DNA from: Streptomyces piniterrae
GTDB taxonomy: Bacteria > Actinomycetota > Actinomycetes > Streptomycetales > Streptomycetaceae
Assembly: GCF_005048155.1 (NCBI RefSeq)
Contig: NZ_SUMB01000016.1
Location: forward strand, 1-64,000
DNA length: 64,000 nt
Reading direction: 5' to 3'
The notes beneath the pieces are model-generated. The model did no database searches. It had not been told where the DNA came from and saw nothing but the letters and a program-made list of their open reading frames with translations. Positions 54,376 through 62,772 of the stretch are shown here, piece by piece (position 1 is the stretch's first letter; each line of letters begins with the position of its first letter). A program made the position numbers and the translations under genes.

Positions 54376-55812
54376 CTAGCCGCGCAGCCGCCGCCAGGGG
54401 GTGAACGTGTAGAAGGCGCCGCCGAGCAGGATGACGGTGCCGCCGACGAGGCCGAGCGCGACCAGGTCGCCGCGGCCGGTCGCCCCGGTCTCGGCGAGGC
54501 CGCCGCCGCTGCCGCCGGAGGCGCTGGCCGGTCCCGCGGCGCTGCCGCCGGTGGCCGCGCCTCCTGACGAACCGGTCGACGAACCGCCGGACGTCCCGCC
54601 GGAGGTGCCGCCCGGCTGAGCCGAGGTGTCCAGAGCGAGCGAGACACCCGGGTCCTTCTCCGGGGTGCAGGTCGTGGTCGTCCCGAGGGCGTTGACGGTG
54701 AGCACGCCCGGAGTCAGCGTCGCCTTGCCGGTGGCGCCCGGCTTGTACGTGCCCTTGAGGTCGGGGATCTCGATCGGGTCGCCGGACTTGATGGGTTTGT
54801 CGTTCGTCGGGCCCTCCACCTTGACCGTCCCCTTGTCAGCGCCGCCCAGCTTGACGTCCATCGACGGCTTGACCGAGTCCTTGGGGATGTCCGCCGGGCT
54901 GTCCATGACGGACTTCTTGAACTGCACCGTCAGGTCGTAGTCGCCGCCCTTCTTCACGGCGTTGATCTGCACCGGCGAGGTCGCCTTCTTGTCGCCGATG
55001 GGGGTCTTGCAGGCGTAGGGGACCTTGACTTCCTTGCCCTGGTACGCAGTGCCGTCCGGGTCGCCGCCGGAGCCTCCGGTGCCGCCGGTTCCTCCGCTGC
55101 CGCCGGTGCCACCGGTTCCGCCGGTTGTCGTCCCGCCGTCGGTGCCGCCGGTCGTCGATCCCCCGTCGGAACCACCGGCCGTCGTCCCGCCGTCCGTGCC
55201 GCCCCCGCTGGTCGTGCCTCCGCTGGTCGTCCCGCCCGTGTTCCCGCCGCCGTCCGTCACCGTGATGGTGACCGCGGGCTTCACCTCCTCCTTGGGCGAG
55301 CACTTGGTGTCCGTGGAGATCGGCTTGTTGACGTTGATGTTGTAGAAACCGGGCGTCAGCGTGACCTCGCCCGGCTTCTCCAGCTTCAACCTGCCCTTCA
55401 TGTCGGACAGTTTCATCGGGCTGTTCTTGGGGATCGGCGGATTCTCCCGCGGCCCCTCCATCGCCAGATCCCCGGTCTGCGCCCCGGCCACCTTGATCGT
55501 GCCGGTCGGCTGGACGGTGTTCTCCGCCAGGTCGAGGATGTCGGGGTTCTTGGAAGCCGCCTCGACGGTCTTCCACACCACCTCGATCTCATCGCCGACC
55601 TTCGCCGTCGCGGGCGCGCTGACCGCCACCTTTGTGGTGCCCTCGACGGGCGGCAGCCCCGAGATCGGCGGCGGCAGACACTCCGTCTTGTACGCCGTCT
55701 CCGCGGCCTGGGCGGGCCCGGCCGCGGTCATGACGCCCGCACCCGCGAGCACCATCGCGGCCACCGAGGCCACGCCCGCCCTCCGTTGTCTCATCAGCCT
55801 CATCAGCGTCAT
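54376..55812 (-). CDS. Sortase-anchored surface protein with two repeated domains (LAETG)
   Basis: The 478-residue product has a signal peptide (basic MTLMRLMRQRRAG, then VASVAAMVLAGAGVMTAAGPAQA), two related beta-rich domains of about 130 residues separated by a Gly/Thr/Ser-rich linker, and a C-terminal sorting signal: LAETG, a hydrophobic helix and WRRLRG. Each domain is bounded by Cys (TECLPPP to TKCSPKE; YACKTPIG to TTCTPEK). LAxTG is the usual class E sortase motif of actinobacteria. The start ATG 55812 overlaps the upstream stop (TGATG). The function is unknown; likely a wall-linked surface layer or adhesion protein. Confidence 0.82.
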   Translation of the reverse strand: MTLMRLMRQRRAGVASVAAMVLAGAGVMTAAGPAQAAETAYKTECLPPPISGLPPVEGTTKVAVSAPATAKVGDEIEVVWKTVEAASKNPDILDLAENTVQPTGTIKVAGAQTGDLAMEGPRENPPIPKNSPMKLSDMKGRLKLEKPGEVTLTPGFYNINVNKPISTDTKCSPKEEVKPAVTITVTDGGGNTGGTTSGGTTSGGGTDGGTTAGGSDGGSTTGGTDGGTTTGGTGGTGGSGGTGGTGGSGGDPDGTAYQGKEVKVPYACKTPIGDKKATSPVQINAVKKGGDYDLTVQFKKSVMDSPADIPKDSVKPSMDVKLGGADKGTVKVEGPTNDKPIKSGDPIEIPDLKGTYKPGATGKATLTPGVLTVNALGTTTTCTPEKDPGVSLALDTSAQPGGTSGGTSGGSSTGSSGGAATGGSAAGPASASGGSGGGLAETGATGRGDLVALGLVGGTVILLGGAFYTFTPWRRLRG

Positions 55813-56975
55813 CACGCAGAACCTTTCGACGTCGGTCGTTCGGTTGATGTGGTGGTGGACGGTGCGGTGTCCGGGGTGAACCACGGCAGGCCGGCGGGCT
55901 CGCCGTCCCGCGTGGTGGCACTTCTCCTTCTCCTGCCGGTCCTCGCCCTACGGCTGTGGGCCGGGCCGGTACTACGGCTGCGAGCAGCGCCTGTCGTACG
56001 GCTGTTGACGGCAGATGTCCCGGCGCGCGGGCGTACCCGGTCCACGATCGCCATCCCGATGCGGAACACCGCCGTCGGGACGACCACGCACAGCAGCACC
56101 CAGAAGAGCGTCACGCCCCACGGCCTGCCGACCCCCCACGGCTGTTCCACCAGGATCCGGCCGCCGTATTTGAGGGAGACCAGATAGTCCCCGTGCGCGC
56201 CCGCCGTCAGCTCCACAGGCAGCCTGACCTCGGCTTTCTTCCCGGCGGGTACGGTCCCCCGCCACTGCTGCTCCTCCCACTTGGGCGCGAACACACCATG
56301 CGAGGTGCCCACCTGGAAGACCGGATCCTTGGCCGGGGCGGCGCCGAGATTGCCGACCGTGACGGTCAACTCGCGCTGCGGCGGGGCACCGAACCAGGTC
56401 AGCAGGCCGCTGCTGCCCTCAAGCCGCGGCCGGTCGAGCACCGTCAGCCGGCCGCCGGTGCTCTCCTTGGGCAGCGGCGCCACCGGGTGGCCCGCCACCG
56501 TGAACGCGGCCTCCGCGGCATGCGGCTCACCGGTCACGGTCGCCACATGCACCACACAGGGACAGGGCTTGGGCGGCTCCGCGACCGGAAGGCTCCTACG
56601 GAAGGCGCCCTTTGCGTCGGTGGTGACGGCGCGTCCGTCACCGTTGGCGCAGGCGTTGGTGCCACCGATCATGTTCTGCCCGCAGATCAGCAGCGTGAGC
56701 AGCGTCCTGGGCCGCCAGCCACGCCCGGTCACGGTGAGCGTGCCGCCCTTGCCCGCCTCCTTCTTGGAGAGGTGTACGGAGGGCCCTTCGGCGGCGGAGG
56801 CGGTGCCCGCGGAGGTGCCGGCTGCTGCGGCGGTGGCGGTCATGGCGGGGACCGGTGCCAGTGCGAGGGCCGCACACAGGGCGTACGCGAACGCGGTCGC
56901 GGCCCGCCGCCGGGCGCGGCGCACCCGGACCGCCGCTCCGCTGATGGCCGCCGGCATACCTGTCTCGCCGTTCAC
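55812..56975 (-). CDS. Membrane-anchored protein with neocarzinostatin-like domain
   Basis: The 387-residue product has a signal/anchor helix (about residues 25-50), an Ig-like domain (about 60-160) that resembles the neocarzinostatin/macromomycin fold: GGTLTVTGRGWRP, a Cys pair CGQNMIGGTNAC, VTTDAKGAFRRSLPV and CPCVVHVATV. A second beta domain and a single C-terminal membrane helix (WGVTLFWVLLCVVVPTAVF) with a basic cytoplasmic tail follow. Start GTG 56975 overlaps the upstream stop as GTGA. No enediyne genes are nearby, so the fold is used structurally here. Fold assignment is by eye. Confidence 0.68.
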   Translation of the reverse strand: MNGETGMPAAISGAAVRVRRARRRAATAFAYALCAALALAPVPAMTATAAAAGTSAGTASAAEGPSVHLSKKEAGKGGTLTVTGRGWRPRTLLTLLICGQNMIGGTNACANGDGRAVTTDAKGAFRRSLPVAEPPKPCPCVVHVATVTGEPHAAEAAFTVAGHPVAPLPKESTGGRLTVLDRPRLEGSSGLLTWFGAPPQRELTVTVGNLGAAPAKDPVFQVGTSHGVFAPKWEEQQWRGTVPAGKKAEVRLPVELTAGAHGDYLVSLKYGGRILVEQPWGVGRPWGVTLFWVLLCVVVPTAVFRIGMAIVDRVRPRAGTSAVNSRTTGAARSRSTGPAHSRRARTGRRRRSATTRDGEPAGLPWFTPDTAPSTTTSTERPTSKGSA

Positions 56976-58003
56976 GATCGCACCCCTGATCCCGTCCTCG
57001 TTCCCGCCAATTCCCGTGCTTCGTCGGCCATTTGGGGGTGTGCGGCCGGTCCGTCGTCGCCGCCGTCGCCCCCGGCCCCGGGGTCCGCTCCGTCCGCGTC
57101 CGCTCCGTCCCCGTCGACCCGCCTTCGCCGCCGCCGTACGACGGTCCAGCCGCCCGCCCCCGCTGCCAGGAGGAGTGCCGCCCCGGCGACCGCGCCCCAA
57201 GGGGCAGGGGTGTAGGCGGCCGTCGCCGATCCGTGCGCGCCGTCCTCCGCTGCCGCCGTGAGCCGTACGTGCACCGCGTCCAGAGCGGGCGGATCCGGCC
57301 AGTTCTCGGTGCGGTCGACGCGCTGACCGGGCCGCAGCTCGACCGGCAGGGTGCGCGCGGCGCGGCGCAACAGCGGGCCGAACAGCCCGTCGGCGCGCAC
57401 CGCGAGGCGCGGTCTGAGCACCGTGTTGCCCCGGTTGACCAGCGCGTACCGGATCACCGCCGCGCTCCCCCGCCCGCTCACCGACACGTGCTCGACGGTC
57501 AGCGCGGACAACGTCGGCCCGGTGACCCGCAGATGGACCGCAACCCGGGACCGCTTCGTCCGCTCGTTCCGTTCGCCGTCACCGGTCGCGACGATCGCTC
57601 CGGGGTGGTCGCCGGGGACCGCGTCCGGCGGCACGGTCACCGTGAACGGCACGCTCGCGCGGGTACGCGGCGGGATCCTCACCCGCTGCGCCGCGAGCGC
57701 GATCCACGAGCCGGCGCCCGTGCCGCGCAGCCGTACGGTGACGGGCCGTTCGCCGGGGTTGCTGACGGACAGCCGGTCCTTCAGCACGGTGCCGGGACCG
57801 CCCTCCAGATAGAAGTAGGGGCGGTCCTGCGGGCTCGGCCGGGCGCCGTCGCCTGGCGCGGGCGCGAGGGACCAGCCGGGTGCGGAGGCAGCCTTCGGTG
57901 CGGCGGCCGGCCCGGCCACCGCCGTAGCCGTGGCGGGGCACAGCAGCATGGCGGCGGCCGCGAGGACCGTGCCCATGGCCGCTGCGCGAGTACGGAACGG
58001 CAT
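56972..58003 (-). CDS. DUF916-like (WxL-system-type) membrane-anchored protein
   Basis: The 343-residue protein has a signal peptide, a beta-sandwich domain (about residues 50-160; FYLEGGPGTVLKDRLSVSNPGERPVTVRLRG and PFTVTVPPDAVPGDHPGAIVAT) like DUF916/COG1470 domains, a second beta domain, a membrane helix near 265-285 and an acidic cytoplasmic tail. In Firmicutes DUF916 proteins help anchor WxL surface proteins to peptidoglycan. Here they pair with sortase substrates instead. The stop overlaps the next start (GTGA). Family call by eye; function inferred. Confidence 0.72.
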   Translation of the reverse strand: MPFRTRAAAMGTVLAAAAMLLCPATATAVAGPAAAPKAASAPGWSLAPAPGDGARPSPQDRPYFYLEGGPGTVLKDRLSVSNPGERPVTVRLRGTGAGSWIALAAQRVRIPPRTRASVPFTVTVPPDAVPGDHPGAIVATGDGERNERTKRSRVAVHLRVTGPTLSALTVEHVSVSGRGSAAVIRYALVNRGNTVLRPRLAVRADGLFGPLLRRAARTLPVELRPGQRVDRTENWPDPPALDAVHVRLTAAAEDGAHGSATAAYTPAPWGAVAGAALLLAAGAGGWTVVRRRRRRVDGDGADADGADPGAGGDGGDDGPAAHPQMADEARELAGTRTGSGVRS

Positions 58004-58091
58004 CGGCGGCTCCCTGGTGCTGATGCTGGTGCTCGTACGGGGTGCGGGGGGCTGGGGTTTCGGGGCGCGTCCCCGGGGCGGGCGGCCCGCG

Positions 58092-58793
58092 TCAGGCCCG
58101 CTGCTCGCCCGCGCGGCGGGTCAGCCAGAGCGCACCGGCCGCGCCGGCGAGCAGCACCGTGCCGCCCAGGGTGCCGAGGGCGAGCGCGGAGTCGGCGGGT
58201 CCGGTCTGCGGCAGCTGTCCGCCGGAGGAGCCGCCCGTGCTGCCGCCCGAGCCGCCGGATCCCTTGACGTCCAGGGTGAGCGAGGGCTTGGGGTGGTTGC
58301 TGGGTGTGCAGGTGGTCGTGGTGCCCAGGGCTTTGATGGTGAGGGTGGAGGCCGTGAAGGTGACCTTGCCGCTGCCCTTGGGGGTGTAGGTACCGCTCAA
58401 ATCGCTGATCTTGATGGGGGTGTTGGCCGGTATCGCCTTGTCATTGGGAGGCCCGGTGACCGGCACCGTGCCGCTCTCCGCGCCGCCCAGCTGGATCAGC
58501 GCGCTCGGCTTCATCGCGCCCTTGCCGAGTTCGACGGGGCTGGAGGAGACGCCCTTTTGGAAGGACATGACGAGTTTGTACGCACCGCCGCTGGGCGTGC
58601 TCTTGATGTCGATGGGCGACACCGCGCCCTTGTTGCCGATCGGCGTCTTGCACTGGTAGTCGACGTCGACGACCTCGGCGTGTGCGGCCGGTGCGGTGAG
58701 CAGCACCGCGGCCCCCGCCGTCATCGTCACGGCCGCGGCCAGGCCGGCCGCCCGGCGCGGGCGCCTGCCGTGTTGTTCGCAGAAGCGGGCCAC
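58092..58793 (-). CDS. Sortase-anchored surface protein with one domain (LPQTG)
   Basis: The 233-residue product has a signal peptide (to TAPAAHA), one 130-residue beta-rich domain nearly co-linear with those of the LAETG protein (YQCKTPIGNKGAVSPIDIKS to IKALGTTTTCTPSN), a Gly/Ser linker and a sorting signal QLPQTG, helix, RRAGEQRA. I chose GTG at 58793 (VARFCEQHGRR) after GAGAAGGGA. It is the first gene of a four-gene minus-strand unit that ends with the LAETG protein. Shared IKALGTTTTCTP / VNALGTTTTCTP show recent duplication of the domain. Confidence 0.85.
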   Translation of the reverse strand: MARFCEQHGRRPRRAAGLAAAVTMTAGAAVLLTAPAAHAEVVDVDYQCKTPIGNKGAVSPIDIKSTPSGGAYKLVMSFQKGVSSSPVELGKGAMKPSALIQLGGAESGTVPVTGPPNDKAIPANTPIKISDLSGTYTPKGSGKVTFTASTLTIKALGTTTTCTPSNHPKPSLTLDVKGSGGSGGSTGGSSGGQLPQTGPADSALALGTLGGTVLLAGAAGALWLTRRAGEQRA

Positions 58794-58968
58794 CTTGGGT
58801 TCCCTTCTCCCGGGTAGCGCACCGCCGGTTATTGCTGACGGCACATCAGATTGGGCGCTCAAGGTACGCCCGGGGCCTTGGAGAGGGAAGGCAAAGAACA
58901 GCCCGATCGCGGCGGCACGAGCCCGGTCGTGATCCACCGGACGGGCCCGGGGCGGGCGCGGACGACAA

Positions 58969-58992
58969 AGCGCGGGCCCGTAGGCCCGCGCT
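58969..58992 (-). terminator. Terminator after the anti-sigma factor gene
   Basis: A perfect 10-base stem (AGCGCGGGCC / GGCCCGCGCT, 4-base loop) lies 25 bases past the anti-sigma stop; the minus strand continues TTTG. Confidence 0.75.
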
Positions 58993-59016
58993 GAACTCTC
59001 CTGGCCCGCCCGGCCT

Positions 59017-59517
59017 TCAGGACGGCGCGGCGAGCTCCGCCCAGACGGTCTTGCCGGCGCCGTCCTGGTGGCGTACGACGCCCCAGTCCAGGCAGAGGCG
59101 CTGGACGATGAACATGCCGTGACCGCCGGGGCGCCCGGGGCGGTGCGGGCTGCGCGGCGCCGGCTGGCCCGTGCCGAGGTCGCTGACCTCCAGCCGCAGC
59201 ACCTTGGCGGTACATCGCAGCCGCAGTTCCTCCGGCCCTTCGGCGTGCAGGCAGGCGTTGGTGACCAGTTCGGAGACGACGAGCAGCACGTCCTCGGCCG
59301 CGGCGCGCTGGTCGCCGCTGGAGGCCGGCAGCCAGCCCCAGTCGTGCAGGGCCTGCCGGGCGAAATCGCGGGCGCGTGCGACGGCTCCACGGGTGCCCGC
59401 CAGGCGCAGCCGGCGGATCTGCCCGGCCGGGGTGGCGGCGGGCGGGACGGCGGAAGCACCGGCGCCGCACGACTCCGGGCCAAGATCGCCCGGCGGGTAC
59501 GGCCGGGTGGTGCTCAT
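59017..59517 (-). CDS. RsbW-like ATP-binding anti-sigma factor
   Basis: The 166-residue protein has a histidine-kinase-like ATPase (HATPase_c_2) fold: RDFARQALHDWGW, the N box EDVLLVVSELVTNACLHAEG, VSDLGTGQPAP and GGHGMFIVQRL. Such serine kinases bind a SigB/SigF-type sigma factor and phosphorylate a STAS antagonist. The variable N-terminal 30 residues are low complexity. Start ATG 59517 follows GAGGTGAAG. With the STAS gene upstream and the sigma gene divergent it forms a partner-switching module. Confidence 0.9.
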   Translation of the reverse strand: MSTTRPYPPGDLGPESCGAGASAVPPAATPAGQIRRLRLAGTRGAVARARDFARQALHDWGWLPASSGDQRAAAEDVLLVVSELVTNACLHAEGPEELRLRCTAKVLRLEVSDLGTGQPAPRSPHRPGRPGGHGMFIVQRLCLDWGVVRHQDGAGKTVWAELAAPS

Positions 59518-59641
59518 CAGCGCTTCACCTCACCGATTCGCCTTTTCACGGAAACAGATACCTGACTGATTCAACGGATTCAGATGTCTCCTGCCCGACC
59601 GGACCGTGAGAACACCCACTTGTTGGGCACGGAAGTTGTGA

Positions 59642-59654
59642 CACGTACTACGTG
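59642..59654. promoter_or_regulatory. Palindrome CACGTA-C-TACGTG
   Basis: A perfect 13-base inverted repeat lies between the STAS gene stop and the anti-sigma start, about 125 bases upstream of the latter. It could be a regulator site or a processing/attenuation structure. Confidence 0.4.
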
Positions 59655-59688
59655 CCCGGAATGACCACTTCCGGACACCGTTGCCACG

Positions 59689-60057
59689 TCAGTCGGCCAG
59701 CGCCGCTTCGAGAGAGTCATGCACGGTGAAAACCGCTTCCGCGCCGGTGATCTCGAAGACCCGGGCGACCACCGGCTGCATCCCGGCGAGATGAACTCCG
59801 CCCCCCGCGGCCTCCGCTTTCAGGCGTGCGCCGAGCAGCACATTGAGTCCGGTGGAATCCATGAACTCAAGGGGTGAGCAATCCACTACGAGGCGTGCAA
59901 ACCCGTCGTCCACGCACCCCTCCAGTGACTCACGCAACAATTCGGCGGTGTGGTGATCGAGCTCACCCGCGGCGGTCACGACCGCGCTGGCACCGTGATG
60001 CCGGATCGCGACGTGTAGCCGGCCCTGGCTTGCACTGCCGACCGTCCCGCGGCCCAT
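59689..60057 (-). CDS. STAS-domain anti-anti-sigma factor
   Basis: The 122-residue protein is a single STAS domain like SpoIIAA/RsbV. The phosphorylated serine is Ser68 in SPLEFMDSTGLNVLLGA; GELDHHTAELLRESLEG and GGGVHLAGMQPVVARVFEITGAEAVFTVHDSLEAAL flank it. Unphosphorylated it would bind the anti-sigma factor and free the sigma factor. It begins with ATG at 60057, divergent from the sigma gene with 260 bases between, and lies 171 bases upstream of the anti-sigma gene on the same strand. Confidence 0.92.
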   Translation of the reverse strand: MGRGTVGSASQGRLHVAIRHHGASAVVTAAGELDHHTAELLRESLEGCVDDGFARLVVDCSPLEFMDSTGLNVLLGARLKAEAAGGGVHLAGMQPVVARVFEITGAEAVFTVHDSLEAALAD

Positions 60058-60317
60058 GCGCGCGCACCCCTCTTGCTGTCTCGGCGACTGATTTGCTTAC
60101 GACTGCGCTCCGTAAACCCTACGCCTTCATGGCGCCCGCGGGTAGCCGAACAATCCGCATATTGCGTGAAATCCGGACAACACGCACTTGCCATCATCGG
60201 GCAAAGCCAGGTAGGCGTAGAGGGACACATTCGACACGGCCGGCTTTGGAGGCGCCGCACACCGCAGCTTCGCGTAGAGGCATCGGCAGCCATATGCCGA
60301 GAACGATGGAGGAGACC

Positions 60318-61256
60318 ATGTCACCCCGGCTCGACGAATTGCGCACCGAAGACTTCCGGCAGCACGCATCGTCGACACCCCCGTCCGACCCGACCGGGCA
60401 CATCCCTTCCCAGCACATCCCCGCCGAATCAGATCTGGCGGGAATGCCTGAGATCGAGGGCCTGCCCGAGATCCCGCCGTTCGACGAGGTGGGTCCGGTG
60501 GATGCGCGGGCCCTGTCCAAAACCCTCTTCGAGCGTCTGGAAACGCTGGAGGAAGGCACCCACGAATTCGCGTACGTCCGCAACACACTGGTCGAGCTCA
60601 ATCTGGCCCTGGTGAAGTTCGCGGCCTCCCGGTTCCGCTCCCGCAGCGAGCCCATGGAGGACATCGTCCAGGTCGGCACCATCGGCCTGATCAAGGCGAT
60701 AGACCGCTTCGAACTCAGCCGCGGCGTCGAGTTCCCGACGTTCGCGATGCCGACCATCGTCGGCGAGATCAAGCGCTTCTTCCGCGACACCAGCTGGTCG
60801 GTGCGCGTACCGAGGCGACTGCAGGAACTGCGTCTGGACCTCGCCAAGGCGGGCGACGAACTGGCGCAGAAGCTGGACCGCGCCCCCACGGTGAAGGAAC
60901 TCGCCGACCGCCTCGGCATCAGCAATGACGAGGTCGTCGAGGGAATGGCGGCGAGCAACGCCTACACCGCGAGCTCGCTGGACGCACAGCCCGAAGAGGA
61001 CGACAGCGAAGGCGCGCTGGCGGACCGTATCGGTTACGAGGACAACGGTCTCGAAGGCATTGAGTATGTCGAATCGCTCAAGCCGCTGATCGCCGAACTC
61101 CCGCCGCGCGACCGCAAAATCCTCTCGCTGCGCTTCGTCGCCAATATGACGCAGTCCGAGATCGGCGAGGAGCTCAACATCTCTCAGATGCATGTCTCCC
61201 GGCTGCTCTCCCGCACGCTCGTACGGCTCCGCAAAGGGCTGATGGTCGAGGAGTGA
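60318..61256 (+). CDS. SigB/SigF-type RNA polymerase sigma factor
   Basis: The 312-residue sigma factor has regions 2 (about 90-160; LVELNLALVKFAASRFRSR, EDIVQVGTIGLIKAIDRFELSRGVEFPTFA, DTSWSVRVPRRLQEL), 3 (165-215) and 4 (255-310; LPPRDRKILSLRFVANMTQSEIGEELNISQMHVSRLLSRTL), without region 1.1. A 60-residue acidic N-terminal extension is present. By position and partners it is probably the orthologue of S. coelicolor sigI, a stress or differentiation sigma factor, but paralogues are many. I chose ATG at 60318, preceded by GGAGGAG; ATG 60294 lacks a site. Confidence 0.92.
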   Translation: MSPRLDELRTEDFRQHASSTPPSDPTGHIPSQHIPAESDLAGMPEIEGLPEIPPFDEVGPVDARALSKTLFERLETLEEGTHEFAYVRNTLVELNLALVKFAASRFRSRSEPMEDIVQVGTIGLIKAIDRFELSRGVEFPTFAMPTIVGEIKRFFRDTSWSVRVPRRLQELRLDLAKAGDELAQKLDRAPTVKELADRLGISNDEVVEGMAASNAYTASSLDAQPEEDDSEGALADRIGYEDNGLEGIEYVESLKPLIAELPPRDRKILSLRFVANMTQSEIGEELNISQMHVSRLLSRTLVRLRKGLMVEE

Positions 61257-61301
61257 GGTACCCGCGGTCACTGCCGGTCCCCACCGCCGGCAGCCGCCCG
61301 C

Positions 61302-61350
61302 GCAGAGGAGGGCCTGCCCCGAGGACTACTCGGGACGGGCCCTCCTCTGC
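61302..61350. terminator. Terminator after the sigma factor gene
   Basis: A 13-base perfect outer stem (GCAGAGGAGGGCC / GGCCCTCCTCTGC) encloses an inner CCCCGAG/CTCGGG stem, between convergent genes. Confidence 0.85.
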
Positions 61351-61373
61351 TGGGCGGGCCGGTGGCGAGGTGG

Positions 61374-62690
61374 CTAAAAGCCGTCCTCGTTCAACTCCGT
61401 TATGCCGGCGACGAAATAGCTCCATATGGCGCTGCTCGGGCTGTCGGCATCGACACAGTCCGGTGCATGGCCGTCCATCTCCATGAGGAACATGCTGCCC
61501 ATCTCCTGCTCGTCCGGATACGGGTGCCAGCAGGCGTTCATATAGCGGCGCACGCCCTCAAGGCAGCGTGTGAAGAGGTCGAGGTCCGGCGCGAATTCGA
61601 CCATGACTTCGCCGTCGGCCGTGGCGCCGAGTTCGTCGGCCGCCGCGCTGATGTGGATGGTTCCTTCGCGCCGGTGCAGATACAGCTCACCGTGCTCGGA
61701 GCTGCCCAGCGCCAGCAGGTCGGAGGCTTCCAGGCCGTCGGGCAGCGTGACGTCTTTCAGGGAACTCTCGTCCGGCGGCGTCATCTTGTTTGGCGGATAT
61801 GGATCGAAGGTGGTCCAGGCGCAGGCCCACCACTCCGGCAGGCCGATATCGCGCAAGTGAGCCCGGCTCGCGGCATGTTCGAGACCGGCCGGGAGCTCGT
61901 CCTCGGGTATCCGGACGACTTGGGTGGGGGCGAATGCCTCGTCGAGGCGCGCGGCGGTGAGCGGCCCGTCCGGGTCCGGGAACACCGGTGCTTTCCCGGG
62001 AGTGCCCTCCTCCGACGAGGTGTGGTCCAGCTCGCCGCGCGGCCAGTCGCGGAGCACCGCAGGGTCGGTGTCCACAAGCGCGAGGCCGTGGACGTCGTCG
62101 ATCAGATGGCACACCCGGCCGTCCTCGCCGACGAGCGGCCGTGCTTCCCCCCAGCTCTCGGGCGCGGACAGCGCCAGCTCGCCGAGGCAGGGCACGCTCT
62201 CGGTCGGATCGCGGTGCGCGCGCGGAACCGCGGCCCCCTCAGGCGGGGCAGGAACCCTTTCCCCGGTCTCCAGGTCGAGCCAGGTGTCCTCCCACGACGC
62301 CTTCACGCGGAGGAGCTGCCGGCCCTCGTAGGCATGGACCAGGAGGGATTCGGCGTAGCTCAGGTTCGGATGCGCGACACACTTCCCCACCGGCCGCCAC
62401 CAGGCCCACACCGCCCGCCACGGCATCCCCGGCTCCGCCGCGGCTATCCGCTCCGCGTACGCGTCGTGCCCCAGCACCTTCGCCGCGAAGTGCAGCCACG
62501 AGGCGAACTCGGCTCGCGGCACCTCCCGCCCGCCGAATATCGCCTCGGCCTGCTGGAAGACCTCCCGCCCGACGCTGCGCACACCGTCCGTACCGTCGAT
62601 ATGCGCGCGTACCGCCGATCGTCCGGTGTCCAGCAGACGCACCGGATCGTCCAGCGGGCCGTCCTGCGGCTCAGCCGCTCCGTTGCTCAT
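61374..62690 (-). CDS. SUKH-like protein, possible immunity protein
   Basis: A 438-residue cytosolic protein without close named family. The C-terminal half (about 230-435) looks like a SUKH (SMI1/KNR4-type) domain: VVRIPEDELPAGLEHAASRAHLRDIGLPEWW, LLALGSSEHGELYLHRREGTIHIS and the helix LDLFTRCLEGVRRYMNACW. The N-terminal half has WLHFAAKVLGHDAYAERIAAAEPGMPWRAVWAWWRPVG. SUKH-4 proteins serve as immunity factors for secreted toxins. No toxin is nearby. I chose ATG at 62690 after GGGGGCGAG. Domain call by eye. Confidence 0.65.
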   Translation of the reverse strand: MSNGAAEPQDGPLDDPVRLLDTGRSAVRAHIDGTDGVRSVGREVFQQAEAIFGGREVPRAEFASWLHFAAKVLGHDAYAERIAAAEPGMPWRAVWAWWRPVGKCVAHPNLSYAESLLVHAYEGRQLLRVKASWEDTWLDLETGERVPAPPEGAAVPRAHRDPTESVPCLGELALSAPESWGEARPLVGEDGRVCHLIDDVHGLALVDTDPAVLRDWPRGELDHTSSEEGTPGKAPVFPDPDGPLTAARLDEAFAPTQVVRIPEDELPAGLEHAASRAHLRDIGLPEWWACAWTTFDPYPPNKMTPPDESSLKDVTLPDGLEASDLLALGSSEHGELYLHRREGTIHISAAADELGATADGEVMVEFAPDLDLFTRCLEGVRRYMNACWHPYPDEQEMGSMFLMEMDGHAPDCVDADSPSSAIWSYFVAGITELNEDGF

Positions 62691-62772
62691 GAACTCGCCC
62701 CCGTCGCACATGAACCCATCGTGCCAGCAGGGTCTGACAATCCCCGTCGGCGGCCGGCGGGCCCGGGCTCGG

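Noticed and set aside
55812..56975. Apoprotein of an enediyne antibiotic
   Set aside because: The Ig fold resembles neocarzinostatin, but the protein is membrane-anchored and no polyketide or self-resistance genes are nearby.
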